Positions 1-10,000 of a stretch of 64,000 nt of DNA are shown one piece after another. The notes under the pieces were generated by a model that had not been told where the DNA came from, did not search any database, and saw only the letters and a program-made list of their open reading frames with translations. The stretch spans positions 42,909-106,908 of the forward strand of contig CAIJNL010000021.1 in assembly GCA_903822005.1 (NCBI GenBank). The letters are read 5' to 3'. The position numbers and the translations under genes were made by a program. Position 1 is the stretch's first letter, and each line of letters opens with the position of its first letter. Origin of the DNA: an uncultured Nitrospiraceae bacterium. Its GTDB lineage: Bacteria > Nitrospirota > Thermodesulfovibrionia > Thermodesulfovibrionales > Dissulfurispiraceae.

Positions 1-2
1 AA

Positions 3-1010
3 ATTGCCGAATCCATAGCCGTTCCAAATGCAGACACCTTGCAAGGTCAAATTGAAGATGTAGAGACGCCGAACAAACGAACAGTGGCCGAGGTCTCTGG
101 TTTTCTGAAAACGAAATCTTCTTTTTTCATAAAAAGCATACTTCTGATCGCAAAGTCAGAACCGGTTCTTGTCCTTATTCGCGGCGATCATGAAATTCAT
201 GAAAAAAAGCTCACGAAACTCCTTGGTGAATTTCGCCATGCCAGTAAGGATGAGGTTTTGAATATCCTTAAGGTGGAAACCGGATTCATAGGGCCAGTGG
301 GCCATAAAGTAAAAAAAATTGCAGACATCTCCCTAAGGTCCGGGACCTATATTTCGGGTGCCAACAAGTCGGGATACCACACAAAGGGTATAAGACCCGG
401 TATGGATTTCGATACGGAATGGGCGGACATTCGCATGGCAAAAGCCGATGATACATGCGTTAAATGCGGCTCAGTACTCCGCAGTGAAAAAGTGATAGAG
501 ATTGGCAATATATTTAAGCTCGGCACAAAATACTCGGTACCCCTGAATGCAACTTTCCTGGACAGCAATGGACAGGAAAATCCGATCATAATGGGCAGTT
601 ATGGCATCGGTCCTGCAAGGATAGCCGCCGCGGCTATCGAGCAGAGCAACGATAAAGACGGCATTATATGGCCAAAAAACATTGCTCCATTCGACATCCA
701 GATACTGCCTCTCAATATGGTGGATGCCAGGACAGTTGAGCTGTCAAATGCCCTTTACGACACCATAAAAGGCAGCATTAACTCATTGCTCAAGAGGCCA
801 TTCGAGGTATTGCTCGATGATCGCGACATAAGGCCCGGCGTTAAGTTCAAGGATGCCGACCTTATAGGGATCCCCTTGCAAGTCATAATGGGCGAGAAAA
901 ATCTAAAGAATGATGAGATCGAAATCAAGGTGAGACGCACTTCTGAAACAAGAAAGATCTCAATAGATAGGGCCTCTGAGGAAATCATTGCTATCTATAA
1001 CGAAATCTGA
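3..1010 (+). CDS. proS: Prolyl-tRNA synthetase, C-terminal part (5' end outside window)
   Basis: This is the 3' part of a class II prolyl-tRNA synthetase, which charges tRNA-Pro with proline in the cytoplasm. The frame is open to the left edge of the window, so the start and the N-terminal catalytic motifs 1 and 2 lie outside. The first ~110 residues visible belong to the YbaK-like editing insertion typical of bacterial-type ProRS (the segment with VLVLIRGDHEIHEKKL). Then follow the end of the catalytic domain, with FKLGTKYS and the motif 3 region MGSYGIGPARIAAAAIEQ, and the anticodon-binding domain (IAPFDIQILPLN to VLLDDRDIRPGVKFKDADLI). The TGA stop lies 9 bp before the start proposed for the next gene, so the two are probably cotranscribed. 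Family assignment is secure; only the missing 5' end limits it. Confidence 0.95.
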   Translation: MAESIAVPNADTLQGQIEDVETPNKRTVAEVSGFLKTKSSFFIKSILLIAKSEPVLVLIRGDHEIHEKKLTKLLGEFRHASKDEVLNILKVETGFIGPVGHKVKKIADISLRSGTYISGANKSGYHTKGIRPGMDFDTEWADIRMAKADDTCVKCGSVLRSEKVIEIGNIFKLGTKYSVPLNATFLDSNGQENPIIMGSYGIGPARIAAAAIEQSNDKDGIIWPKNIAPFDIQILPLNMVDARTVELSNALYDTIKGSINSLLKRPFEVLLDDRDIRPGVKFKDADLIGIPLQVIMGEKNLKNDEIEIKVRRTSETRKISIDRASEEIIAIYNEI

Positions 1011-1019
1011 GGCCCCCTT

Positions 1020-1949
1020 ATTTATCCTGTCGCAGTCATAGACATCGGTACTAATACTATCAGGCTTCTTATTGCACGCAGGGAGGGCCAGAGGCTTATC
1101 AGGCTCGTTTCAGAGAGGAAAGTGACCTGTCTTGGCAAAGACCTGTTAAAAACAGGGGTGTTGAACGACAATAGCTCCATTTTATCAATTAGATCCATTG
1201 TTGAATTTAAAGCCATTTGTGATCAATATAATGTGCATTCCATCCGGATTATTGGCACGAGCGCCCTCAGAGAGGCTCGGGATAGTGCTGATTTTATCGA
1301 AAAGGTCCGCCGGGTATCAGGCCTGAAACTGGAAATCATCCCGGGCGAAACAGAGGCTGAACTGACTCTCGCAGGGATTAGCAACCTTTGCAAATCCGGA
1401 AACGAATCTTCGCTAATCCTTGCAATCGATGTCGGGGGCGGAAGCACAGAACTCATACTTGCCGGAGACTCAGGACTGAAATGCAGTATTCCTGTGGGTG
1501 CCCTGAAACTTAGTGAGCAGTTTCCGTTTGGCGATCCCCCTTCCCCTTTGGTCCTGCGAAACATGAAGACCTTCGTTTCGACTGAATTTATTCCTGTCAT
1601 CACCCGCATTAATGAAGAAGCCCGGTCATCCAATAGAGACATAACACTTATAGCTACTGGAGGCACCGCTACAAATCTGGCATCAATCAGTCTCGCAATG
1701 ACCGCTTATGATGGAGACAAAGTGCATGGGCATGTGCTGCAACATTCGGCCCTCCTGTCCCTATTCGAAAGGCTATCCTCGGTCACTTTAAAGGAGAGAT
1801 GCGGCGTTAAGGGGCTTGAGATGGAACGGGCTGATATCATTCTGTCCGGCATCGTCATAATATTATCTATCATGGAATCCCTGGATATAGAAGAAATTAC
1901 CGTCAGCGATTACGGCCTGATGGAAGGTCTTATGTTGACAGGCAATTAA
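1020..1949 (+). CDS. ppx: Ppx/GppA family phosphatase (exopolyphosphatase/pppGpp phosphatase)
   Basis: This is an actin-fold phosphatase of the Ppx/GppA family, which hydrolyses polyphosphate and/or pppGpp. The N-terminal phosphate-binding loop reads AVIDIGTNTIRLLIA, and the second loop is AIDVGGGSTELIL. Conserved EIIPGETEAELT and ATGGTATNLA follow. The first ATG in frame is at 1122, but it would cut off the essential first loop. The frame is open upstream to the proS stop, with no ATG, GTG or TTG. The only near-cognate start that keeps the whole fold is ATT at 1020, 7 nt after GAGG (1009-1012). I therefore start the gene there, giving 309 residues, close to the short form of the family. Polyphosphatase versus guanosine pentaphosphatase activity cannot be told from sequence. 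Confidence 0.88.
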   Translation: MYPVAVIDIGTNTIRLLIARREGQRLIRLVSERKVTCLGKDLLKTGVLNDNSSILSIRSIVEFKAICDQYNVHSIRIIGTSALREARDSADFIEKVRRVSGLKLEIIPGETEAELTLAGISNLCKSGNESSLILAIDVGGGSTELILAGDSGLKCSIPVGALKLSEQFPFGDPPSPLVLRNMKTFVSTEFIPVITRINEEARSSNRDITLIATGGTATNLASISLAMTAYDGDKVHGHVLQHSALLSLFERLSSVTLKERCGVKGLEMERADIILSGIVIILSIMESLDIEEITVSDYGLMEGLMLTGN

Positions 1950-1956
1950 TTCTCTT

Positions 1957-1985
1957 TTCACATCCCAGCTGTCATATGTTATAAT
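1957..1985 (+). promoter_or_regulatory. Probable sigma70-type promoter of korB
   Basis: A -35-like TTCACA (1957-1962) and a perfect -10 TATAAT (1980-1985) are 17 bp apart. The korB ATG at 1993 is only 7 nt after the -10 and has no Shine-Dalgarno sequence, so the mRNA would start at or next to the ATG (leaderless). Confidence 0.55.
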
Positions 1986-1992
1986 TTCAGCT

Positions 1993-2742
1993 ATGCGAAA
2001 GACATTCTCAAGACCGATTAGCCTCAAACAGACCCGCCTGCGTTACTGCCCTGGCTGCGGGCACAGTATTATTCACCGGCTCATAGCCGAGGTTATCGAT
2101 GAATTTGATATCAGGGAAAGAGTGATTGGAGTTGCCCCGGTAGGCTGCGCTGTGTTTGCTTATGACTATTTCAACTTCGATATGATAGAGGTTGCCCATG
2201 GAAGGTCGCCGGCAGCAGCAACGGCCATGAAGCGCGTGTTGCCGAACAGCGTAGTCTATTCATATCAGGGCGATGGAGACTTGGCTGCTATTGGAACTTC
2301 GGAGATTATTCATGCGGCAAACAGGGGTGAGAACATATCAGTTTTTTTTGTTAATAATGCTACATACGGAATGACCGGCGGACAGATGGCCCCCACAACC
2401 CTGTCAACGCAGCGGACGACTACAACTCCGCACGGTCGCGATGTTACGCTTAACGGCCATCCCCTCAGGGTGGCTGAGCTGCTTGCATCTATTGAGGGGG
2501 TATCGTACTTGTCCAGATGTTCAGTAGATTCATATGTCAACATAATCAAGACAAAACAAATGATCAGGCGCGCCTTTGAATACCAGCTTAATAATAAAGG
2601 TTTCAGCTTTGTTGAAATTCTTTCGCCCTGCCCGACTGACTGGGGGCTGACACCTGCAGATTCCATAGAGTGGCTCAGGAGTGATATGATCACATTTTAC
2701 AAACTCGGGGTATTGAAAGACAGATGGAAAGACGGATCATAA
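1993..2742 (+). CDS. korB: 2-oxoacid:ferredoxin oxidoreductase, beta (TPP-binding) subunit
   Basis: This is the thiamine-pyrophosphate-binding subunit of a 2-oxoacid:ferredoxin oxidoreductase (2-oxoglutarate or branched-chain 2-oxoacid type), which reversibly converts a 2-oxoacid plus CoA to acyl-CoA and CO2 with reduction of ferredoxin. Visible signatures are CPGCGHSII near residue 19, GCAVFAY, AHGRSPAAATAMKR, and the TPP/Mg motif GDGDLAAIGTSEIIHAA followed by NNATYGMTGGQMAPTT. The length, 249 residues, is normal for a KorB. The 3' end overlaps the gamma subunit gene by 19 bp. No alpha (pyrimidine-binding) or ferredoxin-like delta subunit lies next to it, so they must be elsewhere. Substrate choice between 2-oxoglutarate and 2-oxoisovalerate is not resolved by sequence. 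Confidence 0.88.
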   Translation: MRKTFSRPISLKQTRLRYCPGCGHSIIHRLIAEVIDEFDIRERVIGVAPVGCAVFAYDYFNFDMIEVAHGRSPAAATAMKRVLPNSVVYSYQGDGDLAAIGTSEIIHAANRGENISVFFVNNATYGMTGGQMAPTTLSTQRTTTTPHGRDVTLNGHPLRVAELLASIEGVSYLSRCSVDSYVNIIKTKQMIRRAFEYQLNNKGFSFVEILSPCPTDWGLTPADSIEWLRSDMITFYKLGVLKDRWKDGS

Positions 2743-3266
2743 TCGCAGGTGCCGGCGGACAGGGCATACTTTTTTTTGGGAAACTTATTGCTTATGCTGC
2801 AATGCTTGAAGGTAAAGAAGTCACGTGGTTTCCGTCATATGGGGCCGAGATCAGGGGCGGTACGGCCAATTGCACTGTAGTTATATCTGATGAAATGATC
2901 GGTTCACCGGTTATCAAGGAGGCAGATTATCTTGTTGCGATGAATGAGGCCTCCTGCCTTAAGTATATGGAAAGATTGGTTCCGGGAGGCGTGTTAATAT
3001 ATGATTCCTCTCTTGCCAGTCTCTCGGCTCCCCGGATGGACATTAAGCTCCATCCCGTCCCGGCCAGTCAGTTATCGGCTGAACTCGGTAATATGGGTTC
3101 GGCCAATATGGCGCTTACCGGTTCTCTATCTGCCATATCAAATCTTGCCGGACTCAATTCCATATTTTCCGCGCTTGACAACATAACTCCTTCACGCAGA
3201 AAAAATATGACGGACACCAATAGGAACATTATAAAAAAAGGATATGACTTTGCCCAAAATTCGTAA
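2724..3266 (+). CDS. korC: 2-oxoacid:ferredoxin oxidoreductase, gamma subunit
   Basis: This is the gamma domain/subunit partner of the preceding beta subunit. It shows the family's N-terminal IIIAGAGGQGILFFGKLIA and the TWFPSYGAEIRGGTANC segment, typical of KorC/VorC/PorC proteins that complete the CoA-binding part of the complex. It is 180 residues, normal for a free gamma subunit. It overlaps korB by 19 bp and the next gene by 23 bp, so all three are very likely cotranslated from one message. Confidence 0.85.
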   Translation: MERRIIIAGAGGQGILFFGKLIAYAAMLEGKEVTWFPSYGAEIRGGTANCTVVISDEMIGSPVIKEADYLVAMNEASCLKYMERLVPGGVLIYDSSLASLSAPRMDIKLHPVPASQLSAELGNMGSANMALTGSLSAISNLAGLNSIFSALDNITPSRRKNMTDTNRNIIKKGYDFAQNS

Positions 3267-3705
3267 GGCCGTGATGGCCGATATAAAGCATATACACAGA
3301 CTTGTGAATGAATTCGCAAAACGGGAAGCTATGCTCCCCCGGGCACTGAACGAACTGTATGAGAGTGTCAGGGACTTCTTTGTATATGAGAGCGATGGCG
3401 AGGTGATTGCTGTATGCGCACTCAGAGTGTTATGGGAAGATCTTGCCGAAATAAGATCGCTTGCGGTCATAAATGAATGTCAACGTTCCGGAATCGGGCA
3501 AGAGTTGCTAAAGCGCTGCCTGAAAGAAGCTAAAGATCTGGGCATAGAAAGAGTCTTTGCGCTGACCTATCAGCCTGATTTTTTTAGAAAAAATGGCTTT
3601 CAGGATATTGACAAGGCCAAGCTGCCCCAGAAGATCTGGGGTGACTGCCTGAAATGCCACAAGTTTCCGGAATGCGATGAGAATGCCGTAATCATTTATC
3701 TTTAG
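3244..3705 (+). CDS. GNAT N-acetyltransferase (N-acetylglutamate synthase-like)
   Basis: This is a 153-residue single GNAT domain. The acetyl-CoA-binding motif region reads EIRSLAVINECQRSGIGQELL, followed by a conserved TYQPDFFRKNGFQ segment. The order and the C-terminal short cysteine stretch (DCLKCHKFPEC) resemble the short ArgA-type N-acetylglutamate synthases that open arginine biosynthesis. That specific role is inference; no other arg genes are nearby. It overlaps korC by 23 bp. Its stop overlaps the convergent gene's stop region by 14 bp, so transcription from the two sides collides here without an obvious terminator. Confidence 0.75.
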   Translation: MTLPKIRKAVMADIKHIHRLVNEFAKREAMLPRALNELYESVRDFFVYESDGEVIAVCALRVLWEDLAEIRSLAVINECQRSGIGQELLKRCLKEAKDLGIERVFALTYQPDFFRKNGFQDIDKAKLPQKIWGDCLKCHKFPECDENAVIIYL

Positions 3706-4273
3706 GCAGGATAACAATATTAGCCTGTTTTCTCAGCTCTTTTAAATGCTCCTTCAGTTGTATATTGGTTTCGAGCTCGAGCAAATATTTTTCTATGGAC
3801 GGCCTGACTGCAGCAAATTCCTTCTCTCCAAACTCCTGCTTGTTGTTATTGTAATATTCAAGAATCTTCTCTTCTTTAAGCACTATGCGGGATTTGATCG
3901 TAATATCCAGGTATTCTTTTATCAGGTCGTCTTCAGTCGGGGCTTCAAGCCTCATCTTCTTGGCCCGCTGAAGAAGCAACAACGCATTTATCATTGAATT
4001 GAGTGTCTCTTCTTCGGTTATTCCGGGTACCGACCTCCGTATTTTTTCATGCCTCTCGAGATATTCTGAATAAGTGATGGCCCTGTCATCAACATAAGCG
4101 ATCACTCTGTCTATGAGTTCTGCGTTGCAAATCGATGCTCCGGCGAGACATGAAATTAGCCCAAAAATAGCAATAATTCGTATAAAGATCGTCCTGATTG
4201 CCGTTGAATTGCGCTCAATAGCATGTTTGGCCGTAACAATACTGGCATTATTGCCGTTGTAATTAAAACGCAT
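3692..4273 (-). CDS. SurA N-terminal domain-like periplasmic protein without PPIase domain
   Basis: This is a 193-residue exported protein resembling the N-terminal chaperone part of SurA. It starts with a long basic leader and a hydrophobic segment (IFIRIIAIFGLISCLAGAS), then shows the SurA-type opening ELIDRVIAYVDDRAITYSEY and the helix-rich INALLLLQRAKKM stretch. No parvulin peptidyl-prolyl isomerase domain follows, so it would act as a chaperone only. An upstream in-frame start (4357) would lie inside the BamA gene. I chose ATG 4273, which overlaps the BamA stop by 11 bp and suits translational coupling. Its place behind bamA and tamB fits a role in escorting outer-membrane proteins; that is inference from context. 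Confidence 0.7.
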   Translation of the reverse strand: MRFNYNGNNASIVTAKHAIERNSTAIRTIFIRIIAIFGLISCLAGASICNAELIDRVIAYVDDRAITYSEYLERHEKIRRSVPGITEEETLNSMINALLLLQRAKKMRLEAPTEDDLIKEYLDITIKSRIVLKEEKILEYYNNNKQEFGEKEFAAVRPSIEKYLLELETNIQLKEHLKELRKQANIVILPKDK

Positions 4274-7013
4274 GGCCGACGCTGAAGTGTAAAGCACCGA
4301 TGCTTTCACCCTTCCCCCTGGTGAGTTTAAAACCATAGTCCACGCGAATAGGTCCAACCGGGGTATTGTATCTCAATCCCAGACCTGTCGTATATTTGAT
4401 GCTATTGATCGAAAAGTCGTCTGTCTGCTGCCACACGTTTCCGGCATCCAGAAATGTTACCAGCCCAAAACCCTTCCATACATCCATGCGAAGTTCCACA
4501 TTACCCATAAGAAATATATTTCCACCCGTAGGGTTATTTCCACTGCCTTTGGGACCGAGTGAATCCTGATCATATCCTCTGACCGTCGTTCTCCCCCCAA
4601 GGAAGAAGCGTTCGACAAGTGGCAGATTGGGCGTCTTGTCAATGCTGAGGGCGTATCCGCCTCTTAAAGATGAAGCAAGCACGATATTCTTGGTCAGCGC
4701 CTGATACCAGTTGACATACATCTGCACTTTGTTAAAATTAGTTTCGGATAGCAGCACCCTGGTAGCTATTTTGTAAGTGAAGCCCCCAAGTATTCCCTTG
4801 CGAGGTTCAAATGGATTGTCCCTCGAATCATATATCAATCCGGTCTTGAGAGCGCTTATAAGGAGCGTACCGGTATCCTCATGACTTAACACAATGTCCG
4901 GCTTCACATCATAGGTATTTATTTGTGTCAGTTCGTAAGATATGTCGCCCTTAATCTTGTCGCTTAATTTCTTCTCCAACCCTGCCAGCGCTATATAGCG
5001 GTCGAGACGGTACCTGACTTCCTGATTGTCGATATTTATTTCTTTTCTGTATTCCTTGACAAGCCTCATCTTGAATGAAATTTCATCATTAAGCGCCCAG
5101 GGGTCCAAATAAGATAGCATGAAACGGCGGTTTAGCGTGCTTATATCTGTCCTGAATGAGATCTCCCTGTTCATGCCAAACAGGTTCTTGTAGCTCAAAT
5201 CAACAAATCCTCTTATTTTTTCATATTCGGCGTAACCAAGTCCGAATTCAAAGGCTCCTGCATCACCCTCCTCAACTCTGTAAAGAACGTCCCTCTTCTG
5301 GTCTAAGTTCTCGGCCGGCTGAATTTCGACGCCTGAAAAGATTCCCGTTCGGTATAATCTCTGTCTTTCCCTGAGTAGAAGCGAATAATTATAAGGTTCA
5401 TCTTCCTTGTGAAGAAGACTCCGTGTTATAACCTCTCGTTCGGTGTAATCATTACCTATTATTACGTTTTTGCCAAAAAGCGACTTACTCCCTTCTTTTA
5501 TGGTAAATAAAACCGCAGCTTCCGTCCCTGATATATTTTTCTCAATGGCTATCATAGCGTCCAGAAACCCTTTTTTGTGATAGAGTTCGAGTATCTTGAT
5601 TCGCGAATTCAGGATATCTATTTCATTGTACGGATTATTCTTTTTGAGAGGTATTTCAGTGAGGATGTTTGCAGCAGATAGTTCCTTGTTGCCCTCTATT
5701 TCTATTCTCGATATCTTAACCTGCACGCCTTCGCTATACCGGAATAATATAGAAACCCCTCCCTCTTTAGTATCCACCACCGTTTCCCTGGCTTCAGTAT
5801 ATAGATAGCCAAGTGAACGGTAAAACTCTCTTATGGTCTCGTCATCAGGCCCCAGCAGGTCCGGATTATAGTAATCACCCGACTGAAGACGGATTATCTC
5901 CTTAAGTTTGTCGGCAGGAAGTGTCACACCTTCAAAAGCAATCTTATCGATGCGATATTTTGCCCCTTCATTGACATAGAATTTAACAGAAACGGCCTCT
6001 TTTCCTTCCGTTATGATTGGCGTGATCTGCACCTCTGGATAGCCTTCCTTGTGATAAATGCTTACGATACGGGAAACCGTTTCTTCGAGCAAATCGTAAC
6101 TGAAACTGTCGAGTTCAAAGAACGGAACCTCCTTTTTCAGGACATCAGAACTCAGTGCACTGTTTCCCTGAAAACGCACTGAGAGTTTAGAGCCTTTGGA
6201 AACACTGATATTGAGGATTCCATTTTCGAATGAATGCGAAATCAGGGAGCCGACATAGTCGTTTTTTTTCAAATCAGATTTAATCTTCTCGCTTGATTCT
6301 TCAATTTCGGCCTGGTCAAATAAATCGCCTGCCGAAAGCTTCATATATTTTAAAACAATTTCGGTATCACCTGATATCCTGACCTCTTTTATGATCAACG
6401 GAATACCCGCGTTAATAAAGAATGATACCGCGACTTTATTGGCGCCGGAATTTTCAACGGAGTGCCTCACTTTGCTCTCAGGAAATCCTTTTTTTCGCAT
6501 AATATCGTTAAGTTCGGCGGCAGTTCGTTCGAGAATCAAGGCATTATATCTCTGGCCCTTTTTGATCAGCAGTTTTCCCGAGACAAACTTGGCCGCTATT
6601 TTGTTGTCAACCTGTATATCAACCTTAGAAATGATCGGTTTTTCCTGAACGGTTATCCGTATCACAGTTTTATGCGTGTCAAGGCTTTCAACGATGATGT
6701 CAGTAAATATACCCTTGAGAAAGCTTCTTTTTATACCTGAGCGCAGTCTGGCTTTATCCAGCGGCTTGCCCTCCCTGATGTCCAGGAGATATAAGAGCTC
6801 GGGCTCACTAATGGACCTGAGCCCGGTAATTTCTATTTTGCTGATATTCGCCCCCATGCGTTCCGTTACAACTCTATTGTTATGAAAATCAGCCTGGGTA
6901 TTATCAGCGGCAAACGCAGTGTATGAGAAAAGCATTATGGCAGTTAACAAATATACTCCTGCACTTAAAGCATGTCGCCTGTCGTTATTATATTTATGTC
7001 TGTGTACTTTCAT
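4263..7013 (-). CDS. bamA: BamA/TamA (Omp85) outer-membrane assembly protein with seven POTRA domains
   Basis: This is an Omp85 family protein that inserts beta-barrel proteins into the outer membrane. The 916 residues comprise a signal peptide (1 to ~36, ending TAFAA), then, by my reading, seven successive POTRA repeats (about 56-125, 126-204, 205-275, 276-351, 352-430, 431-509 and 510-584), and a 16-strand-type barrel (about 585-916) with the conserved VRGYDQDSLGP loop and a terminal phenylalanine (HFSVGHAF). Enterobacterial BamA has five POTRA domains and TamA three, so this one is longer. It lies 6 bp downstream of tamB and overlaps the SurA-like gene, which makes a three-gene envelope-biogenesis operon. 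Whether it is the cell's only BamA or a dedicated TamB partner cannot be told from this window. Confidence 0.85.
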   Translation of the reverse strand: MKVHRHKYNNDRRHALSAGVYLLTAIMLFSYTAFAADNTQADFHNNRVVTERMGANISKIEITGLRSISEPELLYLLDIREGKPLDKARLRSGIKRSFLKGIFTDIIVESLDTHKTVIRITVQEKPIISKVDIQVDNKIAAKFVSGKLLIKKGQRYNALILERTAAELNDIMRKKGFPESKVRHSVENSGANKVAVSFFINAGIPLIIKEVRISGDTEIVLKYMKLSAGDLFDQAEIEESSEKIKSDLKKNDYVGSLISHSFENGILNISVSKGSKLSVRFQGNSALSSDVLKKEVPFFELDSFSYDLLEETVSRIVSIYHKEGYPEVQITPIITEGKEAVSVKFYVNEGAKYRIDKIAFEGVTLPADKLKEIIRLQSGDYYNPDLLGPDDETIREFYRSLGYLYTEARETVVDTKEGGVSILFRYSEGVQVKISRIEIEGNKELSAANILTEIPLKKNNPYNEIDILNSRIKILELYHKKGFLDAMIAIEKNISGTEAAVLFTIKEGSKSLFGKNVIIGNDYTEREVITRSLLHKEDEPYNYSLLLRERQRLYRTGIFSGVEIQPAENLDQKRDVLYRVEEGDAGAFEFGLGYAEYEKIRGFVDLSYKNLFGMNREISFRTDISTLNRRFMLSYLDPWALNDEISFKMRLVKEYRKEINIDNQEVRYRLDRYIALAGLEKKLSDKIKGDISYELTQINTYDVKPDIVLSHEDTGTLLISALKTGLIYDSRDNPFEPRKGILGGFTYKIATRVLLSETNFNKVQMYVNWYQALTKNIVLASSLRGGYALSIDKTPNLPLVERFFLGGRTTVRGYDQDSLGPKGSGNNPTGGNIFLMGNVELRMDVWKGFGLVTFLDAGNVWQQTDDFSINSIKYTTGLGLRYNTPVGPIRVDYGFKLTRGKGESIGALHFSVGHAF

Positions 7014-7019
7014 ATTATT

Positions 7020-10000
7020 TCATTTGAATTGAAATCTGAATTTTACATCTCCTCCGATGCCGCCTATTTCATCCCTAACGCCGACAAGAGAAATATTTTT
7101 ATTGAGAAGATATTCAAGTTTGATAATTTGACCCTCTCCCACATCTGCCGCCGTGCTGTATGTGGCATAAAAACGGTCGCCAATAAGTCTCTTTGATATT
7201 GTCAAGCGGGGCGAAACGGCGCCGGTAGTCCTTGATACCGACGGATCTATCTGGAGTCTGTCAAGGCCGGTAATCGTTTTAAGGCGATCCTCGACCACGT
7301 CCTGCAGCTTGCCGGTCAGAAATGAGGTCGCCTCGCCGGCGCCAATGCCACCCGACGATCCCTTGAGATTTTTTGCAATGTCTCCGGCAGCCATCAGACT
7401 CAAAATGTCTCCTTCTTCAAGCGTCGGCGTTGAAGATAGCGCAAGATTGAACTGATCAGTGTATCCGTCAAGCGCGAAGCGAACAGTATAATTCTTTATT
7501 CTCGTCTCTGCAAGCACATCAAAGAAAGGCTTTATCTCGCCCGGCCTCGCAAAATCTATAACACCTTTAAGTAAATTGAACTCGTTATTCCTGAAGTATA
7601 TAATGCCATTAACTGACTCAAATCGTCCGAGTATCGATGGCTGCCCGATAGTGCCCTTTAATAAAATATCCATTTTCATGGCAGCCCTCATAACGTTATT
7701 GTCAACAGAGAGATTATTGCCAATTACTCTCACATTCAGGCCTGTCTGGTCCAGCTTGTCCAGGTCGATCTTCATGAGTTCATTTTTGCGTGTCTGTATC
7801 AGCCAGCTCTTCCAATCAACCCGTTCGGTATACCGGGCTTTGCTGATATTCACATCACCGGATATATTCTGGCCGGCAAGAGTGCCCTGATATGTCAGCT
7901 TGCCGCCAGAGTGAACCCAGAAGTTTTTTGATACTGCAATAGTAACATTAGTAAATCTAGTGTCCAGAAAAAAACGTTTTAACTTAAGCTGATCCAGATA
8001 TGCCGCACCGCTCATTGTAACGCTTCCGCCGGATATAATACCTGATGCATCTTCAAGTACTATCCTGTCGCCATCAGCCACTATCCTGGCATTGACTGCA
8101 GTGAGACGGTGGGGGATGTTTTTTATTCCGAGTGCTCCGTTTACAACATGCATCGTACCGTTTATGCGCGGCTTCTCCCACCCGCCAGAAAGGGTAAGCG
8201 CAAAAGAAGCGTCTCCCTTGAGCAGGTCCAGGTTTCTGGACATGGACCTGAGAGGAGCCAGCGAAGAAGCGCCATCCATGGAAAGATTATAGCTTTTGCC
8301 GAAATCAGCCGATCCACTGATTCTGAGCTCGGCCAATTCGTTCTTCATGGCAAATGACTCTATGGTCAGCAACTTATCCTGCAGTTTGACTGATACCGGC
8401 CTGCTGTTTGTAAAGCCATAGCCATATCCGTACAAATAGGCTTTATCAAGTGAGATGACCGCGTTAATACTTCTGTTGTCGCCCCAGAGTTTAACATCTC
8501 CCTTCAGATTGACAAGGAGGTCCTCGGGAATGTCAGTCAGGAAAAGGGCCACAATAAAGTCTGATCTGGCGGACTGAAATGCCATGTCAGCCCGCCATGG
8601 AAGTTTATCGTTGAGAGTTGCCGCTCCCGAAATTGTAACTTTGCCCTGCATGAAGTTTCCGGAGAGTGAAACATCCTGTCCTTTGATCCCAATATTGACT
8701 CTTCCATATCCTGACGATTGCTCTCTTTGCGGATCGCGATATTTCAGCAGGCCTTTAATGTCAAGCATAGGATTCGCCACGGTTCCCCTGCCCTGGATCG
8801 ATACATCGGTTAGAGAAAGTGTTTTCAGATTGCGTTCGCCCATCTTTTCCCGCCATGAAACCGGCAGGGCATCGCGCAGTTCGAGAGCGTTTAAGGTGGC
8901 GGCAATGGAATAATGCTTGTCCATTGATATCGTTCCCTTGGCGGACATCACTCCGACACCTTTTTTTAATATTAATGACTTGAAATTAAACACACCTTTA
9001 TCAAAAGACAATACTGCATCAGCTCTATCCAGAGAATAGGTATCAGAAAGATTGATGTCCGACGCGCGGAAAGTGCCGATTGCCACTGCCTGTTGGCCGA
9101 CACCTGTAAGAATAAAAACCGAATGAAAAGTGCCTTTAATCGCAGGGGCTCCTCTTATGATCGAAGACAAGTCAAGAAGATCGCCATTGTCGAAGCTGAT
9201 CTGCAGGTCATATTCCGGCGAGACAATATCGAACAGTCTTTTGGCCTTACGAAAGCCTATCCTGCCTTTAGTCTTAATTTTCATGGCTCGGGAAACTGCG
9301 CTGAAATTGTTAACTGTCAGAATATTTTTTCGGTAGTTCACGTCCCCCTCAACCGAACTGAATTCCATGCTGTGAGGTCTCATTATATCGGAAAGATTCA
9401 TATTGCCTGATAGATATTTTATATCCCCGGAAGTAAACTTGATGGCCAGAACCGGATCGAGCGTCGAACCGGAAATCGTAGCGACAAAGGAGGCGGGTCC
9501 CGAAATGGCCCTGAAATAAGGGTCAGCAAGATCATAGATATCCGAACTCGATCCCCCCGCCTTTAGATTTAGGCTCTTTTTTTTCAAATCTACAAGCCCG
9601 GCGGCCAGTATAGACGAATGCAAAGTAGAAACGTGCAGTTTAGGGAAAGATATGACTTGGTCGGTCATTGAAAAGGAGCCCTCAACCGACTGAACGCGCT
9701 CCATTACATCTTTTCCGCCAGGGGATTTTGCATAGGAAAATATGCCGTGCGGATTAAAATTACTGCCCTGGGACGATATTTGGCCTTCTACCTTTCCATC
9801 TGCAATGCCGGGATCCCAGCCGATTAGCTCAAATACGCCCTTACTGCTCACTCCCTTTGCATCGACCTTGAAGGTGTAATAATTGACTACCGGAAGTGCG
9901 ATCATGGCCTCTGCTTTTGCGGTGCCTCCATAAATACTGGCATCGGCATCACTGAATGTCATTTTCCTGTCTGCATAGCGCACGTTACATCTGAGACTGT

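Noticed and set aside
1935..1940. TTGACA as -35 of korB
   Set aside because: It is 39 bp from the -10 at 1980; TTCACA at 1957 has the correct 17-bp spacing.
1122..1949. Start of the Ppx/GppA gene at ATG 1122
   Set aside because: This would remove the first phosphate-binding loop AVIDIGTNTIR, which is encoded in frame just upstream.
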